NCBI GenBank assembly: GCA_913060495.1
Contig: CAJXRP010000020.1
Location: 1 to 64,000 of the forward strand
From: an uncultured Gammaproteobacteria bacterium
GTDB lineage: Bacteria; Pseudomonadota; Gammaproteobacteria; Pseudomonadales; Pseudohongiellaceae
Reading direction: 5' to 3'
Length of the DNA stretch: 64,000 bases
Shown: positions 17,339 through 25,933 of the stretch, in pieces
Layout of the letters: each line of letters starts with the position of its first letter
Position numbering within the stretch: position 1 is the first letter of the stretch
Position numbers and translations under genes: made by a program
The notes under the pieces: generated by a model
Database searches by the model: none
What the model was told of the DNA's origin: nothing
What the model saw: the letters and a program-made list of their open reading frames with translations, nothing else

Positions 17339-18255
17339 TGAGCTTGTTTAAAACCTCCAAACTGTTGTTGCCAATTCTGATGGGGTTGCTTGCAGCCCCG
17401 CTTCACGCTCAGCTGCCCGAACGTTTCCAGAACTATCCCCTTGGAACACTCGGGGAGACCGGAGAGTTTGTGGCCCCCATGTTTAATGGCTGGATTCGAA
17501 ACGAAGACAAATCAGTAACCATGATCTTTGGCTTCGGCAACCGAAACAGAACCGCGACCATAGATGTTCCACTAGGGCCAAACAACAAGCTAGAACCGGC
17601 TCAGTTTCAAGGCGCTCAGCCCACTCACTTCCCCGTTTACAAGAGGCGCGGATTCGTAGGCATCCAAGAACGGGGCGCCTTTGCAGTCACCGTACCTCCA
17701 GAAATGGCGGACACCGAAGTTATCTGGACGCTGACATCGGGCGGCAACACTTGGTCTGTACCAGGCCGTGCAACGTCAGCTGCCTACGAGATGAGTGCCG
17801 CCGAAATGGCCTCAGGCTCCCTGAAGCCAGCCATTCGATTCAACATGGATGGACCGGAGTCTGTTGATCCTGTAGGCATTTACGCAGAGCCTAAAGTTGT
17901 CACGGTGGGCCAAGCACTCACCCTCTCGGCTCTTATGCAGGACCGAGGAGTGCGGGATCTATATGCAGGCAATGACAGCTTATATGTCCCCCTCGGGACC
18001 TTTTGGGCCATGCATCAGGGCCCTGCCAAGCCGGAAATAGAAGCTGCAGAGATTACCGGTAGAGAGCGCGCAGTAGACTACGCTGGCGATCTAAATAGGG
18101 CCGAATGGACTGAAGTTTCGACTCAGGTGACTTTCTCGGAGCCTGGGGAATACGTGATGCGCCTGAGGGTGGACAATTTCGCGGCACCAGATAGCCAATT
18201 TGATAACGTATGTTGTTGGTCTAACGCTTACTTCCCCGTATCCGTTAACCCTTAA
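17338..18255 (+). CDS. Exported partner of monooxygenase cassette 1
   Basis: 305 residues with a signal peptide (cleavage near LHAQ-LP). Shared features with the proteins at 40400 and 60498 are a GW in the first strand (FNGWIRNEDKSVTMIFGF), a Q-PTHF-RR motif (AQPTHFPVYKRRGF) and a C-terminal VTFSEPGEYVMRLR-D strand pair. This is a beta-sandwich plan without recognisable catalytic residues. It is more diverged than the other two and ends with a vicinal pair in VCCW. Translation is coupled to the monooxygenase by TGATG, and I prefer this ATG over the TTG one codon earlier. It probably assists or anchors the monooxygenase (inference from threefold co-occurrence). Confidence 0.75.
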   Translation: MSLFKTSKLLLPILMGLLAAPLHAQLPERFQNYPLGTLGETGEFVAPMFNGWIRNEDKSVTMIFGFGNRNRTATIDVPLGPNNKLEPAQFQGAQPTHFPVYKRRGFVGIQERGAFAVTVPPEMADTEVIWTLTSGGNTWSVPGRATSAAYEMSAAEMASGSLKPAIRFNMDGPESVDPVGIYAEPKVVTVGQALTLSALMQDRGVRDLYAGNDSLYVPLGTFWAMHQGPAKPEIEAAEITGRERAVDYAGDLNRAEWTEVSTQVTFSEPGEYVMRLRVDNFAAPDSQFDNVCCWSNAYFPVSVNP

Positions 18256-18261
18256 ACCACG

Positions 18262-18292
18262 AACAATGTGCAAGCACTGCTTGCACATTGTT
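18262..18292 (+). terminator. 14-bp perfect hairpin downstream of cassette 1
   Basis: AACAATGTGCAAGC (18262-18275) and GCTTGCACATTGTT (18279-18292) pair perfectly around a 3-nt loop, 6 bp after the cassette 1 stop. No T run follows, so it may be a stabilising or Rho-independent-like hairpin, or a binding palindrome. I call it a terminator only tentatively. Confidence 0.45.
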
Positions 18293-18336
18293 GACTACGC
18301 CTCTTCCTCTTACTCAGCGAATTCCTGGCCTGTTCC

Positions 18337-18385
18337 ACTGCCTCATAATCCGTTTTTCGGGGCTCGAGTCCCAGTGGGCCCACCA
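18337..18385 (+). repeat. tRNA-Met-like 3' fragment, copy B
   Basis: ACTGCCTCATAATCCG, a decayed T arm (GGGGCTCGAGTCCCAG) and TGGGCCCACCA. It shares GTTCCACTGCCTCATAATCC with copy A, so similarity begins before the tRNA-like part. GATTTGG and ACGGACTATG downstream (18422-18442) also recur after copy A. A diverged IS-type end, TTTAACTTATCACTAC, lies at 18515-18530. Confidence 0.7.
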
Positions 18386-18545
18386 TCTTTCTTCATCTTT
18401 CCTCAACTTTTTTCGCATTATGATTTGGCGTTACGGACTATGCATTTTCGCGGCCCATTTGCCTAGAATTTTGAATATTTGTTTACCGCCCTTCCGCCCT
18501 TTCTCAAAATGATCTTTAACTTATCACTACTTGCTCTAAGCCCAA

Positions 18546-20165
18546 TTAGGCAATCGGTGTGCGCGGAGACACAGCCGCCGGGTCCGTCCTAAGTTCTATG
18601 ATTGTGGATGTTTCAGAGGATTGCGCACGGGCAAATGCAGCCTCAAAATCTTTCGTCTCGGTGACCACTTCTCCATTGCAACCATAGCAAGTTGCAAAGC
18701 TCGCAAAATCGGGATTGACCATTGTCGTGGCTGACGGGCGATCGGGATAGTCACGCTGCTGATGCATGCGAATTGTTCCGTAGACGCCATTGTTGACGAC
18801 GATGACAATTATTTTTGCACCGTATTGAAACGCTGTACCAAATTCCTGCATCGTCATCTGAAAGCAGCCATCCCCAGCAAGGCAGATCACCTCTCTATCT
18901 GGGTGATTTAATTTGGCGGCAATGGCCGCAGGAAGGCCATAGCCCATGGACCCGGAGGTTGGCGCAAGTTGGGTTCGGTAGGATTTGTAAGAAAAATAAC
19001 GATGCAACCAAGCCGCGTAATTTCCAGCACCATTGGTGACAATTGCATCTTCAGCTAGAACTTCGGAGAGATGACGAATGACCTGCTCCATCTTCACTGC
19101 ACCTGGAGTCGGTGACGGCTCTTGCCAAGCCTCATAACTCTTTCGCGCGACAGTGGGCGATTGCTGAGTCATGCCCTCTGTCAGGCCAACGGCGCGGGCC
19201 AGAAAATCAGCCGCACGACAGGCAAGCCCCAACTCAGGTCGATAGACACGACCTATTTCATCTGCATCCGTGTGAATATGGATTAGGCCCTGCTTCGGAT
19301 TTGGTACGTCAAAAAGGCTATAACCGCTCGACGTCATCTCGCCCAAACGAGCGCCCAAAACCAAAAGGCAGTCAGAGTTTCGCACTTGCTCTGTAAGTGT
19401 TGGGTTAGGCGCGATTGCAACATCGCCAACATAGTTTGGATGCCTGTTATCCAGGTAGTCCTGACATCTAAAAGATGTCCCGACGGGCAAGCCGAGTGCT
19501 GCTGCAAAGTCACCAAGGTTGTGCGCCGCCTCAGCGCTCCAGGGGCTGCCTCCGACAATTACAAAGGGGCGCTGAGCGCTTTTAAGACGATCAATAACTT
19601 CACCGACCACTTCATCACAGACCATTTGCCGGGCCGGATTGGCCGGGAGGGCATCTAGCACATCTGCCGTCGCCGATAGCATATCTTCGGGAAGCGACAA
19701 AACCACTGGCCCTGGACGCCCCGACACAGCGACATGAAATGCGCGTGAGACATATTCGGGGATGCGATCAATGCGATCAATTTCAGCCGCCCATTTAGCT
19801 AGTGGTGCATACATTTGCCGATAGTCAACTTCTTGGAAAGCCTCCCTATCACGCTGATCGCTTGCCACTTGCCCGACAAAAAGGATCATTGGCGTACTGT
19901 CTTGAAAGGCGACATGAACTCCTGCAGAAGCATTAGTAGCCCCCGGCCCCCGCGTTACAAATGCGACTCCCGGCGTTCCAGTCAGCTTGCCATGCGCCTC
20001 AGCCATCATCGCAACACCACCTTCCTGACGCCCAACAATTGTCTCTATCCCACTTTCATAAAGCCCATCAAGTGCCGCGAGATAACTTTCGCCGGGAACA
20101 CAAAATACCCGCTCAACCCCTTGGATCTTCAATTGATCAACTAGAATTTTTCCACCATGGCGCAT
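18546..20165 (-). CDS. Thiamine-diphosphate enzyme, acetolactate synthase-like
   Basis: 539 residues in the three-domain order of ALS/benzoylformate decarboxylase-type enzymes: an N-terminal pyrimidine-binding domain with the catalytic Glu in GRQEGG (about 48), a central domain, and a C-terminal diphosphate-binding domain with GDGCFQM and NNGVYG. It would join or decarboxylate 2-oxoacids in the cytosol. No regulatory subunit (ilvN/ilvH) or branched-chain genes are nearby, so an anabolic ALS role is doubtful, and family members include glyoxylate carboligase and other lyases. GAGG lies about 8 nt before the ATG. It lies between tRNA-like copy B and an IS6 remnant, a context that suggests it was acquired. 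Confidence 0.82.
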   Translation of the reverse strand: MRHGGKILVDQLKIQGVERVFCVPGESYLAALDGLYESGIETIVGRQEGGVAMMAEAHGKLTGTPGVAFVTRGPGATNASAGVHVAFQDSTPMILFVGQVASDQRDREAFQEVDYRQMYAPLAKWAAEIDRIDRIPEYVSRAFHVAVSGRPGPVVLSLPEDMLSATADVLDALPANPARQMVCDEVVGEVIDRLKSAQRPFVIVGGSPWSAEAAHNLGDFAAALGLPVGTSFRCQDYLDNRHPNYVGDVAIAPNPTLTEQVRNSDCLLVLGARLGEMTSSGYSLFDVPNPKQGLIHIHTDADEIGRVYRPELGLACRAADFLARAVGLTEGMTQQSPTVARKSYEAWQEPSPTPGAVKMEQVIRHLSEVLAEDAIVTNGAGNYAAWLHRYFSYKSYRTQLAPTSGSMGYGLPAAIAAKLNHPDREVICLAGDGCFQMTMQEFGTAFQYGAKIIVIVVNNGVYGTIRMHQQRDYPDRPSATTMVNPDFASFATCYGCNGEVVTETKDFEAAFARAQSSETSTIIELRTDPAAVSPRTPIA

Positions 20166-20183
20166 CGAGAAACCTCATTAAAA

Positions 20184-20396
20184 GATATTGACAAATTATG
20201 CGTTCAATTCGGTAAAAACTACCACCAATCCGACTTATAGTGCTACAGACTTTTCCCAAGACGCAAAAGCTCGCTACCCGAAAAATCGATAGTTCTCTGC
20301 CGATACCAAATACCGCCCCAGGCTAAACAGCTTGTAAACGGCGGCGTGAGCATCCAAAAAGCGCTGTGCCTTATGTATCGACTTAAACCTACGCAT
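20184..20396 (-). pseudogene. Decayed IS6 element with transposase C-terminus
   Basis: A left-end motif GATATTGACAAATTATG (20184-20200) is followed by an uninterrupted 40-codon minus-strand frame (20396 to 20274). It begins MRRFKSIHKAQRFLDAHAAV and ends SAENYRFFG, which is clearly the C-terminal end of an IS6-type transposase. It shows the tail that the otherwise better copy at 8136 has lost. The catalytic part is missing. Right next to it (20400-20490) is sequence resembling 9596-9665, downstream of tRNA-like copy C. Confidence 0.75.
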
Positions 20397-20399
20397 CCT

Positions 20400-20490
20400 C
20401 CTCCTTATCGCCCTTCCATCCTTTCTCTGGACGACCATACAGCATACTGGCTAACTTCAGTTGCGAATCAGTGATGCTTCTACAAATTTA
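20400..20490 (+). repeat. Dispersed repeat segment related to 9596-9665
   Basis: CTTTCTCT, then CAGCATACTGG, AACTTCAG, GAATCAGTG and GCTTC appear in the same order and spacing as CTTTCTCT, CAGCGTACTGG, AATTCAGG, GAAGCAGTG and GCTT at 9602-9662. The match stops on both sides. It looks like the distal part of the tRNA-derived repeat left next to the IS6 remnant. Confidence 0.5.
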
Positions 20491-20711
20491 CTGAATTCCT
20501 AACACTAGTATCAAAGCGAGAACGTTCACTTTTCATTACTCAAGCCTGACAGTAACAATTTTGATGCTATTACGTCTGTTATAAGACAGAGCGGAGAAAA
20601 GTCCTTGTTTGTCTATTCCCGCTCTATACTATTCACGCGATGTGCAGGGTCACTTCTTTAGTACCCATGATTAATTCGCCAGGCAGAAATTTCAAACTCC
20701 AGGAACAACTA

Positions 20712-21734
20712 ATGCCCTACTCAGTGTCTCGACCAACCATACAATCAGTCGCCTTCACAGCTTTGATAAGCTCACTAGTTTTCTGCACACGGGTCATAGC
20801 GGCCGAATGGACATCCCCTCTGACAGAGCACGGACATCCCGACTTACAGGGCGTTTGGTACTTCGGCTCGGAAACACCATTTCAGCGACCGAGCGACCTT
20901 GGCGAGACCGCAACCTATGACCGTGAAAAGGTGCGAGCTATAGAAAACGAGAAGCAGCAACAAAATATTGCGGCCGACGCAGCGTTAGACCCAGATAGGT
21001 CTGCTCCGGAGGCCGGGGTCTATATTGGTTTCGAGGCAGATTTCAATTTTGCTAACAAACGCAACAAGCTGACTCCTGTGAATGGTGAGTACCGAACTTC
21101 CCTCATCGTTGATCCACCAAATGGACAGATCCCGGCGAGGGAAGACTTTAAAGACTTCCATGCAAAGCGCAAAGCGATGGGTATCGATAACTACGACGGA
21201 CCCGAAGCTCAGGATGCCAGCGAGCGCTGCCTTGTCGGCGGACTGCCGATACCCTCGCTGTATCCAATGCCCTGGAATGCGAACCTCCAGATCGTTCAGA
21301 ACGAGCACTATATTGTCCTGTTAACGGAGATGATTCACGACGCGCGTATCGTGAAGTTAAATAAGGAACACGCTAAACAAGATCAAAACACCTGGATGGG
21401 CGACTCTATTGGGTACTGGGATGAGGATACCCTAGTCGTACATACGATCAATTTTAGACCAGAGCACTCTGCCTTCTTGTTACGCATGTCTGAAGATCTT
21501 CAGACTACGGAGCGATTTACCCCTTTGAACTCCACAGAAATACTGTATTCGGTGGAGCTAAACGATCCACAAGCCCTCTCGCAATCGTTTACTGTCGAGA
21601 GAATCATTCAACGCCGCCCCGCAAGCGAGCCTATCTATGAATTTGCCTGCCATGAAGGAAACTATTCTATGAGTGGAGTTCTGGCTGGCGCACGCATGGA
21701 GGAACGCATAGCGTCTGCAGAGAAGAGTGAGTAA
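20712..21734 (+). CDS. Exported DLQG-W family protein (paralogue 2)
   Basis: 340 residues. The signal peptide (cleavage near VIAA-EW) is followed by LTEHGHPDLQGVWYF and, at the C-terminus, EFACHEGNYSMSGVLAGARM. The middle includes YRTSLIVDPPNGQIP, SERCLVGG and MGDSIGYWDEDTLVV. The protein at 4843-5856 shares all of these blocks (RSSWVTEPANGRIP, GERCIAFGG, FGDSIARYEGNTLVI). The start at 20712 is chosen because AGGA lies 7 nt upstream and a signal peptide follows; 24 more codons are open upstream. The function of this family is unknown. The Cys in RCLVGG and the one in FACHEG are conserved in both copies and could form a disulfide. Confidence 0.78.
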   Translation: MPYSVSRPTIQSVAFTALISSLVFCTRVIAAEWTSPLTEHGHPDLQGVWYFGSETPFQRPSDLGETATYDREKVRAIENEKQQQNIAADAALDPDRSAPEAGVYIGFEADFNFANKRNKLTPVNGEYRTSLIVDPPNGQIPAREDFKDFHAKRKAMGIDNYDGPEAQDASERCLVGGLPIPSLYPMPWNANLQIVQNEHYIVLLTEMIHDARIVKLNKEHAKQDQNTWMGDSIGYWDEDTLVVHTINFRPEHSAFLLRMSEDLQTTERFTPLNSTEILYSVELNDPQALSQSFTVERIIQRRPASEPIYEFACHEGNYSMSGVLAGARMEERIASAEKSE

Positions 21735-21839
21735 CTTAAGAAGAGACTAAACCCCAAGACGGGATTGGTCCATGCCACAAACCTAAACTCGCTGGAGTTC
21801 TTCGACTTACTTGTAACTCAAAGCCTCCGTTCCTCTCCC

Positions 21840-21883
21840 TCATATTCCGTTTGCGCGGACTTCGAGCCCCTGTGGCCTAGCAC
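21840..21883 (+). repeat. tRNA-like 3' fragment, copy E (highly decayed)
   Basis: CTCATATTCCGTTTGCGCGGACTTCGAGCCCCTGTGGCCTAGCA keeps the order anticodon loop, variable region, T loop and acceptor of the other copies with several changes. The rest of 21735-22190 shows no gene. Confidence 0.5.
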
Positions 21884-22190
21884 TATCCCCTACCTTTCAT
21901 CGAGTTATGCTCTCGACAAGGGATAATCTTCTGGCATTCAGCAACTACTAATCGCAACGAGAGACGCGTACATCTAAACAAGTTAGCGTGGACTAGGGCT
22001 TTAGGTTGTTAAATTATAAGCGCCCTACTTTGTCCCCACCAAACAACAAGTAATCTGCTCTTTGAAGTTTGGCGTAGAAGTGGGGAAGTTAGTAAGAAAA
22101 AGAAGGATTGCACAATCCTGAGATCTATCGAGGATCACGCCATAAGCGAGCTAATTACAGACATGTCTTATCCTTTGCAGGTACTTCAAC

Positions 22191-22475
22191 ATGATTATAG
22201 ACACTTTTAGTCGATTGCCACTCCATGAACAGTCTCGAATTATTGAGATGGCCTGGGAAGATAGAACCCCTTTCGAAGCGATTGAACTGCAATTTGGATT
22301 CGGAGAAAAAGAGGTTATCCAAATAATGCAGCACCAGTTGAAGCTGGCATCTTTTAGGAATTGGCGTCTACGCGTTCGCGGGCGGGCGACTAAACATACT
22401 GCATTGCGAGACCCCAATATATTGCGCGGCTATTGTAAGACTCAATACAAGATTCGACAGAATAAGAAAAGGTAG
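22191..22475 (+). CDS. DUF2805 / TIGR03643 family protein
   Basis: 94 residues. IIEMAWEDRTPFEAIELQFG, EKEVIQIMQHQL and FRNWRLRVRGRATKH are the hallmarks of the small DUF2805/TIGR03643 family, whose DNA-binding-like helical pattern and basic C-terminus suggest nucleic-acid contact, although function is not established. Members commonly sit beside the cryptochrome/photolyase-related gene, as here (127 bp upstream of the photolyase on the same strand). A link to light-damage repair is inferred from that association. Confidence 0.85.
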   Translation: MIIDTFSRLPLHEQSRIIEMAWEDRTPFEAIELQFGFGEKEVIQIMQHQLKLASFRNWRLRVRGRATKHTALRDPNILRGYCKTQYKIRQNKKR

Positions 22476-22602
22476 TGATGGAGAGAATCTCGTGACTATG
22501 AAAAAAAGTGATCACAAACAACCGCTCCCGTAGAAAAAATACATAGAAATATGAACATTTACTAACAGTCACTAAGGAAAAGCCGCCCCTACTGCTACAA
22601 CT

Positions 22603-24171
22603 ATGAATTTAGATCAACTGCCCAAGATAAGAAACGTTCGATGGATATTCGGCGACCAACTTAATGCTAATCACTCATGGTATGCAGATAAATGCGACGA
22701 CACTCTCTATGTAATTGCTGAATTACCCCAAGAAACTAATTATGTAAGCCATCATGCACAAAAAGTGTGTGCTTTTTTTCTGGCTATGGAAGCATTCTCC
22801 GAATCACTCCAAAGCCGCGGCCATAAAGTTCTGCACCTGACACTTGATGACTCTATAGAATTTGAATCGCTGCAACAGCTTGTAAAGGTAATCATAACTA
22901 GAACTGGCTGCTCCAGCTTCGAGTATCAGCGACCAGATGAGCATCGCTTGCTTGGCCAATTACAAGAGTTGACCAGTCAAGTTAACATTACTGTGAAAGA
23001 AGTAGATAGCGAACACTTTTTGCTGCCTTTTGAAGAACTGCCCAGCTATTTTAAACCAAACACTAGCGTACGCATGGAGATGTTCTATCGCAAAATGCGC
23101 AAGCGCTTTAACATTCTAATGACCAATGACGGCCCTTTAGGCGAGCGCTGGAATTTCGACAAAGAGAACCGAAAATCTTTTTCAAAAAAATCACTCTCTG
23201 AAATTCCAGAACCGCTCATCTTCAAAAATGATGCTCGAGCGGTAATAGCTCGCATAGAAAAGCATAAGATAAAGACTGTAGGGGTAGCTGATGACAGCTT
23301 GCTATGGCCTATAGATAAAACTCAATCGCTACAGTTACTTGAGTATTTTTGTGAATTTGGCCTGTCAAGATTTGGCTTATATCAAGATGCGATGACTGAA
23401 AATAGCGAATATCAATGGAGTTTGTACCATTCAAGATTAAGCTTCTCACTGAACACGAAAATATTACACCCAATGCAGGTAATTCAAACTGCAATTCAAG
23501 CTTTCGAGAATTCGAAAGGAGAGATTAACCTCGCACAAGTCGAAGGTTTCATTCGCCAGATCCTAGGGTGGCGCGAGTACGTGCGCGGCATGTACTGGTC
23601 GAATATGCCAAATTATTCAACAGCAAATTCGCTCGATGCAAACAGACCTCTACCTAGTTGGTTCTGGAGCGGCAACACAAAAATGAATTGCCTTAAGAAA
23701 AGCATCCAACAGACCATGACTTACAGTTACGCACACCATATACAACGCTTGATGGTCACTGGCAATTTTTCTCTACTAGCCGGCTTGTCACCCAATGAAG
23801 TTGACGAGTGGTATTTGGGTGTTTACGTTGACGCAATCGAATGGGTTGAACTTCCCAACACCCGGGGCATGGCGCTGTTTGCCGATGGGGGTTTAATTGC
23901 ATCCAAACCTTATGCTGCCAGCGGTAACTACATCAACAAAATGAGCGACTACTGCAAAGGCTGTGTGTACAACGTTAAAGAACGAACCACAGAAGATGCC
24001 TGTCCTTTTAATGCATTGTATTGGCACTTTATTGATAGGAACAAAGAGCGTTTTTCTGGCAACCCGCGAATGGCGTTTCCTTACAGCACATGGCGCAAGT
24101 ATTCATCACAGGAACAGGCAAATATTATTGCTAAAGGTGACAGCTTGCTGACCAACCTTGAATCTCTTTGA
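22603..24171 (+). CDS. FeS-containing photolyase/cryptochrome family protein
   Basis: 522-residue member of the deoxyribodipyrimidine photolyase-related family (FeS-BCP, PhrB-type (6-4) photolyases). The N-terminal Rossmann-like part starts VRWIFGDQLNANH. The FAD-binding helical part contains LGWREYVRGMYW and SLLAGLSPNEVDEWYLGVY. Iron-sulfur Cys candidates are in MNCLKKS (about 364) and CKGC...DACPF (Cys451, Cys454, Cys467). It would use light to revert UV photoproducts, probably (6-4) lesions, in cytosolic DNA. It lies downstream of its usual small neighbour DUF2805. Confidence 0.9.
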   Translation: MNLDQLPKIRNVRWIFGDQLNANHSWYADKCDDTLYVIAELPQETNYVSHHAQKVCAFFLAMEAFSESLQSRGHKVLHLTLDDSIEFESLQQLVKVIITRTGCSSFEYQRPDEHRLLGQLQELTSQVNITVKEVDSEHFLLPFEELPSYFKPNTSVRMEMFYRKMRKRFNILMTNDGPLGERWNFDKENRKSFSKKSLSEIPEPLIFKNDARAVIARIEKHKIKTVGVADDSLLWPIDKTQSLQLLEYFCEFGLSRFGLYQDAMTENSEYQWSLYHSRLSFSLNTKILHPMQVIQTAIQAFENSKGEINLAQVEGFIRQILGWREYVRGMYWSNMPNYSTANSLDANRPLPSWFWSGNTKMNCLKKSIQQTMTYSYAHHIQRLMVTGNFSLLAGLSPNEVDEWYLGVYVDAIEWVELPNTRGMALFADGGLIASKPYAASGNYINKMSDYCKGCVYNVKERTTEDACPFNALYWHFIDRNKERFSGNPRMAFPYSTWRKYSSQEQANIIAKGDSLLTNLESL

Positions 24172-24399
24172 AGTAATCAGGAGCACTACCAAATTGATTA
24201 ATTCGAATGAAAAGTGTCAGAATGATTTGAAATTTCTACAGGCACGCGCCTCAACTCTACCTGCGAATGAGTGGTGGCTTTTGCTCAATATAGGAACGGG
24301 AATGGCGTCGATCGTCGTATAAGCTGACAGCTGCCCCTATCAAGAAGGGCTAGATTTATAGCATAATGTTAAAATAATCTCAGCGAGAAGACGTGATAT

Positions 24400-25200
24400 A
24401 TGAATAGAACGACAGGATTGCTCGCCGCTCTTTTGGTGACATTTTCCACCTCCTCTGCCTTCGCACAATCTGGTGTCTGGGACGGTTTAGCTCGAACAAC
24501 ATTTGATATTGCAGCGGCCACACTGCGCATTCCTTGCGCAGCTCTACAAGATGGTACAGGCATGGCCATTCCCGGCTTTGCTCCTGCATTCGCATTGAAT
24601 TTGCAGCTCGTAGACAATGAATTAAGATTGATTGAGCCCATTCAGGCATTCGAAGAGATCCCCGAGATCTGCCTCGATACCTTAGTGGTCGATGGCAACA
24701 TCGCCGTCTACTCAACCGAATCTGCAGAGCTGGATAGCATCGCTGCGGAGAATACCAACCGTTTTTATAGCATCGAGCTGCAAGCCACTATTCCGTCAGA
24801 CGGCCCTATCAATTTTACAGCTGTCACTGTTGAAGATCGCCTCTATATACGACCATTCTATGAAGGTGAGATTTTTGCCACGCGTGCGGGTATTGCTCCC
24901 TACCCAAAAGAATTCGTTTACGAAAACGATTTGGTTGATGAAGCCCTACGCAGGATGCTGTTAGGTCTTAATGTGCACCAAGCCGGAATACTAGAAATCC
25001 AATGTGATTTCTATGACCCGCTGGAATTGCTCGAAGTGGTCGGCAGCCTGGATGGTAATAATCAATATCGAATTAAGCCATCATTGACTGCCGCTGATAA
25101 TGACAAAATATTTTCCATCGATTGCACGGTTTTCGATCACGATATTAACCGTCTCGAACTAACAACTCCCATTGTCGAATGGATAATAACTCTTCCCTAG
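24400..25200 (+). CDS. Secreted protein of unknown function
   Basis: 266 residues with a signal peptide (cleavage near AFAQ-SG). The body alternates beta strands and has four cysteines (IPCAALQ, EICLDT, IQCDFYD, IDCTVFD) that could form two disulfides. No domain is recognised. GAGAAG lies about 10 nt before the ATG. The gene sits alone between the photolyase and the pilin gene, and an IS-type end motif lies about 100 bp downstream. Confidence 0.6.
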   Translation: MNRTTGLLAALLVTFSTSSAFAQSGVWDGLARTTFDIAAATLRIPCAALQDGTGMAIPGFAPAFALNLQLVDNELRLIEPIQAFEEIPEICLDTLVVDGNIAVYSTESAELDSIAAENTNRFYSIELQATIPSDGPINFTAVTVEDRLYIRPFYEGEIFATRAGIAPYPKEFVYENDLVDEALRRMLLGLNVHQAGILEIQCDFYDPLELLEVVGSLDGNNQYRIKPSLTAADNDKIFSIDCTVFDHDINRLELTTPIVEWIITLP

Positions 25201-25302
25201 AAAGTTTTTTTACTCAAAGGAGTCAAGAGTAGCTTGATCGATAATTGGAGGTTACAAAAGCCCCTGTCTATTTTTAAAGTAAACTCCCTTACTAAAAGTA
25301 TC

Positions 25303-25320
25303 GACTAACTTGTCAGAGCC
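25303..25320 (+). repeat. Diverged IS-type terminal repeat
   Basis: GACTAACTTGTCAGAGCC keeps TAACTTGTCAG of the IS right end (AGTTAACTTGTCAGCGCT). It abuts the 3' end of the pilin gene (stop at 25324). No transposase or tRNA-like fragment lies in the 100 bp to its left. Confidence 0.5.
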
Positions 25321-25323
25321 TTT

Positions 25324-25764
25324 TCACAGACTACAGATGCCTTCCTGCAGGCAATTCGAGGAATTTTCAGTAATAGACCAGGTCACTCTGCCACCACTTG
25401 CAGCTCTTCCGCCATACTGAATGCCCGCATCAGTGCCATCGGACATATTTACCGTCATGCTATACAGGCGCACTTGCTTCGCGTACTGAGAGTTGCCGAA
25501 AAAGCGAACATCTACACCCGGAAGGCCATTCACTGCAGCGCCAATCTCGCCATATGATTTGTCACACTTTCGAAGATCGCCCTCTAGTTCCCAGCACAGC
25601 TCGATGGCGAGTTTCAGGGCATCCCAGTCCTCAATCACCTGAGCGAATTCAGCGCGTTTGACATAGTTTTGGTAGTTTGGCAGTGCCACGGCGGCCAAAA
25701 CGGCTACAATAGCCAGCGCAATCAGCACCTCGATAAGGGTAAAACCTTGGGGACTTCGCTTCAT
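25324..25764 (-). CDS. Type IV pilin-like protein
   Basis: 146 residues with a classic class III signal sequence: a short basic leader MKRSPQG cut before FTLIEVLIALAIVAVLAAVAL, with Glu5 of the mature protein. The first helix runs to about residue 60 (NYQNYVKRAEFAQ). The C-terminal globular part has Cys pairs (LCWELEGDLRKCD; NCLQEGIC) forming a typical D-loop disulfide. It is a PilA/PilE-type or minor pilin. No other pilus genes are in the window, so it may be an orphan pilin using machinery elsewhere. Confidence 0.85.
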   Translation of the reverse strand: MKRSPQGFTLIEVLIALAIVAVLAAVALPNYQNYVKRAEFAQVIEDWDALKLAIELCWELEGDLRKCDKSYGEIGAAVNGLPGVDVRFFGNSQYAKQVRLYSMTVNMSDGTDAGIQYGGRAASGGRVTWSITENSSNCLQEGICSL

Positions 25765-25933
25765 TATAAATTCTCAATTTGGATTTACGAGAAAAGGTAC
25801 CTTCACATACAGCGTTTGTCCAGTTTAGAAACCTATGTACGATCGGCTAACAAAGTACTGACTACGTTATTAAGCAGTTTTCTCATTTCCGCCACCTTAC
25901 CAGGAATAGTCAAAGAGCAATCCGCCTCCTAAC

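Noticed and set aside
18200..18466. Plus-strand reading across the tRNA-like copy B
   Set aside because: It crosses the hairpin and tRNA-derived sequence with no start site or family match.
8086..25320. CRISPR array or integron
   Set aside because: Repeats here are few, irregular and tRNA- or IS-derived; there is no regular spacing, no cas gene and no integron integrase.
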